Notes under the pieces: model-generated
Databases searched by the model: none
What the model was told of the DNA's origin: nothing
The model's input: the letters and a program-made list of their open reading frames with translations, nothing else
From: DAOTTW01 sp034437615
GTDB taxonomy: Bacteria > Chloroflexota > Anaerolineae > Aggregatilineales > Phototrophicaceae
Assembly: GCA_034437615.1 (NCBI GenBank)
Contig: DAOTTW010000116.1
Location: 1-12,523 of the forward strand
Direction of reading: 5' to 3'
Length of the DNA stretch: 12,523 nt
Position numbers and translations under genes: made by a program
In this document: positions 1 through 5,105 of the stretch, piece by piece
Layout: every line of letters starts with the position of its first letter
How positions within the stretch are numbered: position 1 is the first letter of the stretch

Positions 1-51
1 CTCGTAAAGACCATCCGCGAGGTGCAGAACGCGCTGCATTTCGCCAGCTAG
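1..51 (+). CDS. 3' end of an unidentified protein (partial)
   Basis: The first reading frame is open from the window edge to a TAG at 49-51. It gives 16 residues, LVKTIREVQNALHFAS, which look like an amphipathic C-terminal helix. I do not recognise the family. The stop falls at the left edge of the MITE-like copy at 50-220, so the natural C-terminus may have been replaced by the insertion. The opposite strand is also open across this short stretch, so the strand call is weak. Confidence 0.3.
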   Translation, partial: LVKTIREVQNALHFAS

Positions 52-220
52 TAGCACCACAGGAAAACGTGGGCGGTGAAAATCGGTAGCCGTTATGGTG
101 GCTGACGCCACGCCGGACGCCAAGAATGGCGTCCCTACGGTTTATAGTGGTCATGCAGGTACGCGGCTTGCTGCGTCCGCTACCAAAAAGCGCACGGGTA
201 CGCCACTGTGTGGCGCTATT
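50..220 (+). mobile_element. MITE-like element, degenerate copy A
   Basis: This stretch aligns along its full length with the intact element at 1935-2103. My hand alignment gives roughly 84% identity with two single-base gaps. The left end reads AGTAGCACCACA, and the right end, reverse-complemented, reads AATAGCGCCACA (10 of 12 matching). The centre carries the hairpin GGACGCC-AAGAAT-GGCGTCC (115-134) and the second arm pair GGACGC/GCGTCC-type around the 'GCGGCTTGCTGC' segment. No matching 8-bp flanks remain, so the insertion is probably old. It encodes no transposase; the short open frames across it are repeat translation, not genes. Confidence 0.8.
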
Positions 221-260
221 GCTGATGTGGTTCAAGCTGACAAGCTGGGAAATCGCCGAT

Positions 261-284
261 TGGGGCTGGCGTCTGCCTGCCCCA
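261..284. other. strong hairpin downstream of the partial gene
   Basis: TGGGGC (261-266) pairs with GCCCCA (279-284). After one T-T mismatch, GGC (268-270) pairs with GCC (275-277) around a GTCT loop. No T-run follows on either strand, so it is not a classical intrinsic terminator. It may be a processing or stalling hairpin for the upstream transcript, or chance. Confidence 0.3.
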
Positions 285-411
285 GAAGCGAACAAACAAA
301 AAAGAAAAGAGAATAGGAGAGGAGGATATTCGCGTTTGAATACTTGTATTGTGCCCGCACTGCATGAGACGTATCATCATAGAACATGAAAAATCGTGTG
401 GTCATGGATGA
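285..411. other. intergenic tail with purine-rich tract
   Basis: The stretch between the hairpin and the glycosyltransferase stop holds a strongly purine-biased run (about 286-327, ending in AGGAGAGGAGG at 315-324) followed by AT-richer DNA. The AGGAGG looks like a ribosome-binding site, but only a 17-codon frame (TTG at 336) follows it, so I do not call a gene. I see no convincing terminator for the glycosyltransferase gene that ends at 412. Confidence 0.4.
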
Positions 412-1665
412 TTAAGCTGTTGCCCAACGCTCGATGGCCGCAACTGCACGCTGTATGCCATCCTCGGCGCGGATGCGTTCACCAAGCGCCTCGGCCTGCT
501 GTTGCAGCGCCTCATCGTTTAATAAGCGTTCGATGCCATCCGCTAAGCTGTCTGCGCTCAGGCGGTCACGCCGGATGGGGGTTGCACCCACCCCCAGCTC
601 ATGCACGCGCCGCCCCCAATAGGATTGATCGCCCATATGTGACACGACCAGCGTCGGCTTGCCGGCGTATAAGCCTGCTGCGGTTGTGCCAGCGCCGCCA
701 TGATGCACGACGGCTGCCATATGAGGGAATAAGCCGTCGTGCGGTGCACCATCTAGGCCAAAGACATGATCCGGCAGCGCGTCGTGCCGCACGCCCGACC
801 AACCCGCCGCGAGTACGGCGCGCCGCTTGTGCTTTGCCAACGCCGCCAATATCGTATCTAACATGGCTTGTGGGTCGCGCTGGGTCATGCTGCCGAAGCC
901 GATGTAAATGGGTGGGTCGCCAGCATCCAAAAACGCTTGTAATTCCGGCGTTGGCTGCCAGCCATGACCTTCATGCAAGAACCAATAGCCGACCACCTGC
1001 ATGTGTTCGGGCCAATCGTCCGGTTGTGGCAAGACCAGTGGGCTGGCCCCCATCAGTGTAGGCACCTGGGCTATTTGCCGCGAATAGCGCACGACATTCT
1101 GTGGGCGTAGGCCGATCCTGGTGCGTTCAACGTTCAGCGCCTTGTCAAACGCAAACCACAGGGCGAAGTTCAAGGACCAACCAGAGATGAGGTTGCTAAT
1201 GTGCTTGCGCTGTGGGCATACGCTGATGAACGACGCCGGGCCGCAGCGCGTTGGCACCAACGGTTGCAGACAGACGCGCATATAGGGCACGCCGATTTTC
1301 TCGTTCACGGCCTGTATAAACGGGTCCGAAGTGAAGCTGGTTATGAGCAGGTCCGTTTGTTCAGCGGCCTGCAAGTTCTGTGTGAAGAATTGTTCGCTGT
1401 ACTGGTTGAACAGGTCCCGCATGATATGTATCTGCCGCACGCTTTTGTTGCCTTCGGATGTCCAGCGCAGGGCGGTGTCTGACTGCATGAGTTCTTGTAT
1501 ACTCGTGACGGGGATGTGCCCTAAACCGTAGGACGTGATCCAATCCGCGAAGTTCGACCCGGCCACAAGCGTGACTTTATGGCCATGCGCCTGCAAACCC
1601 AGCCCTAGCGCGATAACAGGCTGCACATCGCCACGTGTGCCGACTGCTACAATCGTAATTCGCAT
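412..1665 (-). CDS. GT1/GT28-type glycosyltransferase (UDP-sugar dependent, GT-B fold)
   Basis: A 417-aa protein resembling bacterial sterol-glucosyltransferase/UGT-like enzymes, which move a sugar from a nucleotide donor to a lipid, carotenoid, polyketide or similar hydrophobic acceptor. The N-terminal Rossmann half opens with the typical RITIVAVGTRGDVQP stretch (residues 2-16). The C-terminal donor-binding half has IGFGSM (255-260), the HHGGAGTT loop (321-328) and a D-Q pair (346-347) where this family contacts the sugar. I start at the ATG at 1663-1665 because the conserved GDVQP motif sits right behind it and AGGAAAAGG lies just upstream. The longer frame to 1863 runs through a hairpin repeat and is not credible. 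There is no signal peptide, so it is probably cytosolic or peripheral. The acceptor cannot be told; carotenoid glucosylation would suit a phototroph but is only a guess. Confidence 0.88.
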   Translation of the reverse strand: MRITIVAVGTRGDVQPVIALGLGLQAHGHKVTLVAGSNFADWITSYGLGHIPVTSIQELMQSDTALRWTSEGNKSVRQIHIMRDLFNQYSEQFFTQNLQAAEQTDLLITSFTSDPFIQAVNEKIGVPYMRVCLQPLVPTRCGPASFISVCPQRKHISNLISGWSLNFALWFAFDKALNVERTRIGLRPQNVVRYSRQIAQVPTLMGASPLVLPQPDDWPEHMQVVGYWFLHEGHGWQPTPELQAFLDAGDPPIYIGFGSMTQRDPQAMLDTILAALAKHKRRAVLAAGWSGVRHDALPDHVFGLDGAPHDGLFPHMAAVVHHGGAGTTAAGLYAGKPTLVVSHMGDQSYWGRRVHELGVGATPIRRDRLSADSLADGIERLLNDEALQQQAEALGERIRAEDGIQRAVAAIERWATA

Positions 1666-1797
1666 AGCAAGCTGCCTTTTCCTAAATTGTTGTCTGGTGT
1701 AGGGTACACTGCCGATGAATAAGCTAAAGGCCATCATACACAAAAAAAGGCGCAGGGCATATAAGCAGCAAGCTGGCTGCCACAGAACGATACCCTG

Positions 1798-1840
1798 TAG
1801 GGACGCCGTTCTCGGCGTCCGAGGCGGCGTAGCCGCATTG
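1798..1840 (-). repeat. partial hairpin repeat, copy C
   Basis: The copy contains GGACGCC-GTTCTC-GGCGTCC (1801-1820), a perfect 7-bp stem, followed by GCGGC-GTA-GCCGC (1824-1836). It corresponds to the central part of the MITE core in the opposite orientation. The loop differs (GTTCTC against the ATTCTT seen in copy D), but the stem is intact. The terminal inverted repeats are absent. Confidence 0.7.
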
Positions 1841-1926
1841 TAGGCGTAGTTGCGCCAACTCAAGCCTGCTCACTAGGACGATTGACCTGGTCTTTTTGCT
1901 TTTTGGGTTGCTTTCTAGTTAGGATA

Positions 1927-1934
1927 AAAGGCGG
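1927..1934. repeat. target site duplication, left
   Basis: AAAGGCGG lies immediately outside the left end of the MITE. It is identical to 2104-2111 on the other side, as expected of an 8-bp staggered insertion. Confidence 0.85.
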
Positions 1935-2103
1935 GGTAGCACCACAAGAAAACGAGGACGGCGAAAATCGGTAGTCGTATGGCGGCTGACGCCACACCGG
2001 ACGCCAAGAATGGCGTCCCTAGGGTTCAATGTGGTCATGTAGGGACGCGGCTTGCTGCGTCCGCTATGAGAAACGCACGACCACGCTATTGTGTGGTGCT
2101 ACC
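1935..2103 (+). mobile_element. intact 169-bp MITE, copy B
   Basis: The element is bounded by perfect 12-bp terminal inverted repeats, GGTAGCACCACA (1935-1946) and TGTGGTGCTACC (2092-2103). It is flanked by a perfect 8-bp direct duplication, AAAGGCGG. Inside are the hairpin GGACGCC-AAGAAT-GGCGTCC (1999-2018) and a second inverted pair GGACGC (2043-2048)/GCGTCC (2057-2062). There is no room for a transposase, so it must be moved in trans. Eight-base duplications are made by several IS families, and the parent cannot be named from this window. It lies 58 bp upstream of the methyltransferase ATG and forms most of that gene's upstream region. Confidence 0.9.
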
Positions 2104-2111
2104 AAAGGCGG
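2104..2111. repeat. target site duplication, right
   Basis: AAAGGCGG directly follows the right terminal inverted repeat and is identical to 1927-1934. Confidence 0.85.
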
Positions 2112-2161
2112 AGAGTAAGCTACAAACACATCGACCAACAGAGAGAGAGACACACCGAAGC

Positions 2162-3028
2162 ATGTCAACACAACCACCCCACCCACCAGCACAGACGGAT
2201 ACCGTCAAGACCAGCAGCGATATTTACGGCTTAGGCCGCAGTGGTGGCCAGCGCGGTGCGGAAATTCTGGCTGGCTTACGCGCCATTTCCACACCCACAC
2301 CCGAAACGAAAGCGCTCAGCACGATGATGGGCCGCTTGATTACGCGCACCCTGCTATCTATGTTGCGCAACAAGGGCGGCGTGAACCTCGTCTTTGCCCG
2401 CTCAAAGACAATAGAAGATCGCATCCGCGAAGAGCTACAAGCCAACGCCACCTTCACACATGTCGAATTGGCCTCTGGGCTGGCCCCACGCACCCTGACG
2501 CTGGCCCGCGAATTTCCACAGGCGACCATTATCGACCTGGACCAGCCCGATGTCATCCAAGCCAAGCAGGAGCGCGTCCGTAGCAGCGCCTTGCCGCTAC
2601 CCGATAACCTGAAATTCGTCAGTATGGACCTGGGCACAGAGGATCTGCCGACGATGCTCGGCCAGGTCAACGCCGATAGCATCGCAGCGGAGGGGCTGAC
2701 GATGTACCTGGAGCAAGAGCAACTGACGTTCTTGCTGAGCAACATCTACCGCACGCTCAAGCCAAACGGCCTCTTGGTCTGCGATGTGCAGAGTGCAAAG
2801 GGTGTGGCGGAGGTCATGGAGCATGGCGGGCGCATTTTTGCGCGGCAGGCGGGCCAGTATAAGCTGAACTTCAAGGATGAAGAGACATTGCGTGCCCGCT
2901 TCGATGCAGAAGGCTTTACCAGTATCCGCGTCTATCGGCCATCAGACACCGCCAAAGCGCAAAAGCTGCCGCTACCTGTGATTGACGCTGTTTGGGTGGT
3001 GAGCTGCCGTCGCAAAGCGGACGCTTAA
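2162..3028 (+). CDS. SAM-dependent O-methyltransferase, TcmP/LCMT-like
   Basis: A 288-aa class I methyltransferase resembling the leucine carboxyl methyltransferase/TcmP family, whose bacterial members methylate carboxyl or hydroxyl groups of small molecules. The SAM-binding motif I is ELASGLAPR (residues 102-110). The acidic post-I strand is IIDLDQP (123-129), and the family-typical AEGLTMYL stretch is at 176-183. The MSTQPPHPPAQTD start at 2162 is chosen because everything upstream in frame (from 1979) is MITE translation. The ribosome-binding site is weak, with only GAAG just upstream. It is divergent from the glycosyltransferase, and together they could tailor one product, though nothing proves it. 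Its stop (3026-3028) touches the stop of the opposing 56-aa gene with no bases between. The substrate is unknown. Confidence 0.85.
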   Translation: MSTQPPHPPAQTDTVKTSSDIYGLGRSGGQRGAEILAGLRAISTPTPETKALSTMMGRLITRTLLSMLRNKGGVNLVFARSKTIEDRIREELQANATFTHVELASGLAPRTLTLAREFPQATIIDLDQPDVIQAKQERVRSSALPLPDNLKFVSMDLGTEDLPTMLGQVNADSIAAEGLTMYLEQEQLTFLLSNIYRTLKPNGLLVCDVQSAKGVAEVMEHGGRIFARQAGQYKLNFKDEETLRARFDAEGFTSIRVYRPSDTAKAQKLPLPVIDAVWVVSCRRKADA

Positions 3029-3199
3029 TCAGTCGCGCTTGCGCAATAACGGAATCATGAATACAAAGCAGGCGACCAAAAAGACGACGCTGCCAAGCAA
3101 GGTCAGCAGGTCGCCGCTTTGTAGTGCCGCCAGCGCATACAGCAGCGCACACACGACAAACAGCAGCCAGCCAAGCAGTTGATAGTGTTGTTCGCTCAT
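3029..3199 (-). CDS. 56-aa two-helix membrane protein
   Basis: A small gene reading MSEQHYQLLGWLLFVVCALL at its N-terminus and ending in IPLLRKRD. Two hydrophobic helices (about residues 8-26 and 31-51) are joined by a short QSGD-type turn, and the tail is positively charged (RKR, 53-55), which suggests that both ends face the cytoplasm. A clear Shine-Dalgarno, AAGGGG, lies 7 bases before the ATG and overlaps the stop codon of the sulfotransferase, so translation is probably coupled. It is the last gene of the bchD-kinase-sulfotransferase run. I do not recognise a family; a partner or anchor for one of the neighbouring enzymes is possible. The real-gene call rests on the ribosome-binding site, coherent topology and tight packing on both sides. 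Confidence 0.75.
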   Translation of the reverse strand: MSEQHYQLLGWLLFVVCALLYALAALQSGDLLTLLGSVVFLVACFVFMIPLLRKRD

Positions 3200-3206
3200 G
3201 GTGTGG

Positions 3207-3212
3207 CCCCTT
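3207..3212 (-). promoter_or_regulatory. ribosome-binding site of the 56-aa gene
   Basis: On the minus strand this reads AAGGGG, 7 bases before the ATG at 3197-3199. It overlaps the TAA of the sulfotransferase gene (3211-3213). It is one of the clearest Shine-Dalgarno sequences in the window and supports the short gene. Confidence 0.7.
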
Positions 3213-4092
3213 AGTAGATTGGCGTGTCGTCGTCCGTCAGATACCCAAAACGGCGCATGACATCGCGATGATCCTCAATCAGACGCGCCGCCTGTGCAGT
3301 GCTGAGCGCATCCCGCCATGAGCCGACCTTGCCGCGCCGGAAAAACGATTCGCTCAGCGGCATCTTCTCACTAAAGCCGTGTGTGGCCTCCTGCGTTTGC
3401 AGCACGTCAAAGCGTGAAAAGCGCAACGCCCGTTCCAGTCGCTCCGGCTCAACCGCCACATCCTGATAATAGGCTGCCCCCTGCGCATAAATGAAGCGCA
3501 GCGCCGCAGCGAACGTCGCTGCTGGTTGCAGCGTCATGTCCTCATAGCGCATGATGTGTAGCGGCACCTGCGCCGCGTCCACCCAGCTTAACACGTGGGC
3601 GCTCCATGTGCCCAAAAGCTGCCGCATCTGTGGCATGACATGCCGCGCTGAGGCCATCAGGCCGTAATCGGCTTGGGCCATCGCGCTGATCGTGGCGTCG
3701 ATGCTGGTATTGCTGTGGTGCGCAAACGACACGGCCACATCCAACGGGTTACGCAGCAGGTAAACCGCCCCTAATGTGACATCACGCGGCAAGAGCGGCT
3801 CGCCGTCGATGGTGTGATAAAACAGGTCGTGGACCTTATGGAATAGCGGTTCCGTGCTGCGTGAAGCCAGCAAGCGCAGCATCTGCGGGCGGTAGCGGTC
3901 GGCCTCATCCGCGCTGAGCAACGAGGATTCCACACCGACGACGGTATCAAACACGCTGCGGCTGACGGCCTGCGGCCCTGCATCCAGTGCGTTGATGCTG
4001 ATAGGGGCGTCTGCGTTGTGCCAGTAGTTCGTCAGGAAGGCGCGTAGCCAGGTATTGCCTGATTTTGGATAAGAGGCGAGCCAGTAGAACAT
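3211..4092 (-). CDS. PAPS-dependent sulfotransferase
   Basis: A 293-aa cytosolic-type sulfotransferase that should transfer sulfate from PAPS to a hydroxyl or amino group. The 5'-phosphosulfate loop is SYPKSGNTW (residues 7-15). The likely catalytic His is in HKVH (85-88). The 3'-phosphate site has R114 and S122 in the LLRNPLDVAVS stretch, and the RRGKVGSWR element (252-260) matches the family's C-terminal PAPS-binding loop. All key residues look present, and the length is normal. The start follows the kinase-like gene's stop by 6 bases with no strong ribosome-binding site, suggesting coupled translation. The acceptor is unknown: glycolipids, polysaccharides, carotenoids or peptides are all possible. 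Confidence 0.88.
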   Translation of the reverse strand: MFYWLASYPKSGNTWLRAFLTNYWHNADAPISINALDAGPQAVSRSVFDTVVGVESSLLSADEADRYRPQMLRLLASRSTEPLFHKVHDLFYHTIDGEPLLPRDVTLGAVYLLRNPLDVAVSFAHHSNTSIDATISAMAQADYGLMASARHVMPQMRQLLGTWSAHVLSWVDAAQVPLHIMRYEDMTLQPAATFAAALRFIYAQGAAYYQDVAVEPERLERALRFSRFDVLQTQEATHGFSEKMPLSESFFRRGKVGSWRDALSTAQAARLIEDHRDVMRRFGYLTDDDTPIY

Positions 4093-4098
4093 GTTATT

Positions 4099-5049
4099 CT
4101 ATTCAATCCGTGCCTGTGTTAAATCCGCTTCGATGGCGTCTGCGATGGCAGACGGTTTATCGTGCGCTATGCGGTAATGCAGCCTGCGCACCCGTGCTTG
4201 ACGTACCAGGCGCGGTGCCAGGCGCAACATGCGGCCATCATCGCCCAACCCGCGCAGCATCGGCACCTGATAAACGCTGTTGCCGAGCCGCTGGAACGCC
4301 CCCAGGCCCGTCAGCGCTTCGATGCTGATCTGGTTGCGGGTTTCCCGCGTCAGTAAATACACGCTGTCGATGCTGGCTGCTTGTGTAACGTGATCGCTAT
4401 GCAATGGCACGCGCCGCTTCTCGATGGTCGGGCGCACGCGCTCATAGCCCGCCACAGACAGGCCCAGGTGCACCAGAGCAGGCGGATACAGCAGCAGGTG
4501 CGGGTATTCAGGCTGTGCGATCACTGCGCCGCTTGCCTCATCCACGCCCAGCACCGCCAGATCATCCACCAGCACAGCATGACCACGCCGCCAGAACGTC
4601 GCCGCCAGCAGGGATTTGCCCGTTGCGCCCTCACCGAGAAGAAGCACCGTGCGCATACCTGTATCAGAGCGCAACTGCACCGCGCTGGCATGGAGCAGCG
4701 GCAGCCCCCGCTGATGCAACACCGCGCCCATCACCGGGCCGAGCAGAAAGGCCCGCACAGAAGCCAGCGTTTCGGCGCTGTCGTCAGCGACGTGCACCGT
4801 GACCTGTGTGCGTGCAGCCTGCTGGCTGACGCGATAGGCCGCCACATCCCGCACCTGATAATACAGCGCGTCCTCCGTGATGGCATACATCACGCCGCGC
4901 TCTCGCACGTGTTGCAGCGCGTTCAGGGCTGGCACGTGGCCATAGCCGATGCGGACATCTGCCGTGCTTGTGGTCGGGTCGGGTGTGCATTGCGGCAAGG
5001 CGAAAGCCGCCTGAATATATAGGCCAAAGGCCGTGTAATGATAGGTCAT
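4099..5049 (-). CDS. HPr-kinase-like P-loop protein
   Basis: A 316-aa protein whose middle resembles the C-terminal catalytic half of HPr(Ser) kinase/phosphorylase. It has a conserved-looking LLHASAV (residues 118-124), the P-loop GEGATGKS (139-146), and RGHAVLVDD (155-163), which mirrors the RGHxLVxDD segment of HprK. The N-terminal half is not the classical HprK N domain. Proteins of this type are usually annotated 'HprK-related kinase'. Some relatives phosphorylate peptides, for example the lasso-peptide kinases, while many have no known substrate. No asparagine-synthetase-like cyclase, PqqD-like protein or precursor peptide is visible here. It starts 51 bases after the bchD stop, across a MITE remnant, and runs almost directly into the sulfotransferase gene. 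Its role is unresolved. Confidence 0.75.
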   Translation of the reverse strand: MTYHYTAFGLYIQAAFALPQCTPDPTTSTADVRIGYGHVPALNALQHVRERGVMYAITEDALYYQVRDVAAYRVSQQAARTQVTVHVADDSAETLASVRAFLLGPVMGAVLHQRGLPLLHASAVQLRSDTGMRTVLLLGEGATGKSLLAATFWRRGHAVLVDDLAVLGVDEASGAVIAQPEYPHLLLYPPALVHLGLSVAGYERVRPTIEKRRVPLHSDHVTQAASIDSVYLLTRETRNQISIEALTGLGAFQRLGNSVYQVPMLRGLGDDGRMLRLAPRLVRQARVRRLHYRIAHDKPSAIADAIEADLTQARIE

Positions 5050-5071
5050 GGTTGCTTAAAACCCGTTTCTG

Positions 5072-5105
5072 TAGCGTGGTCGTGCGTCTTTGCGCTGGTG
5101 CTACC
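5072..5105 (-). repeat. MITE remnant at the bchD 3' end
   Basis: TAGCGTGGTCGTGCGT (5072-5087) is an exact 16-base match to the reverse complement of 2073-2088 inside the intact MITE. TGGTGCTACC (5096-5105) equals the last ten bases of the MITE terminal repeat (2094-2103). The two pieces are closer together than in the full element, so this looks like an internally deleted copy in minus orientation. The TAG stop of bchD (5101-5103) lies inside the terminal repeat sequence. Confidence 0.6.

Larger units (their letters stand above)
1666..2161. other. divergent spacer between glycosyltransferase and methyltransferase genes
   Basis: This gene-free stretch of about 500 bp holds a partial hairpin repeat (1798-1840) and the intact MITE (1935-2103). 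Weak promoter-like elements are TATGAT on the minus strand (1733-1738), facing the glycosyltransferase, and TTGCTT (1896-1901) with TAGGAT (1920-1925) on the plus strand, 18 bp apart. The latter would start transcription at about the left edge of the MITE. Neither is strong. The frames that extend both flanking genes into this spacer are translations of the repeats. Confidence 0.4.

Noticed and set aside
261..310. Intrinsic terminator at the 261-284 hairpin
   Set aside because: The stem is good, but no T-run follows on either strand.
95..316. Open frame of 73 aa at the left end
   Set aside because: Most of it is translation of MITE copy A, and a near-identical peptide arises from copy B. It has no ribosome-binding site and no recognisable domain.
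315..389. AGGAGAGGAGG followed by a TTG at 336 as a small gene
   Set aside because: The frame is only 17 codons with no sign of a leader-peptide attenuator, and the purine-rich tract explains the apparent ribosome-binding site.
4099..5049. Lasso-peptide or other RiPP cluster centred on the HprK-like kinase
   Set aside because: No asparagine-synthetase-like cyclase, leader protease, PqqD-like protein or precursor peptide is present nearby.
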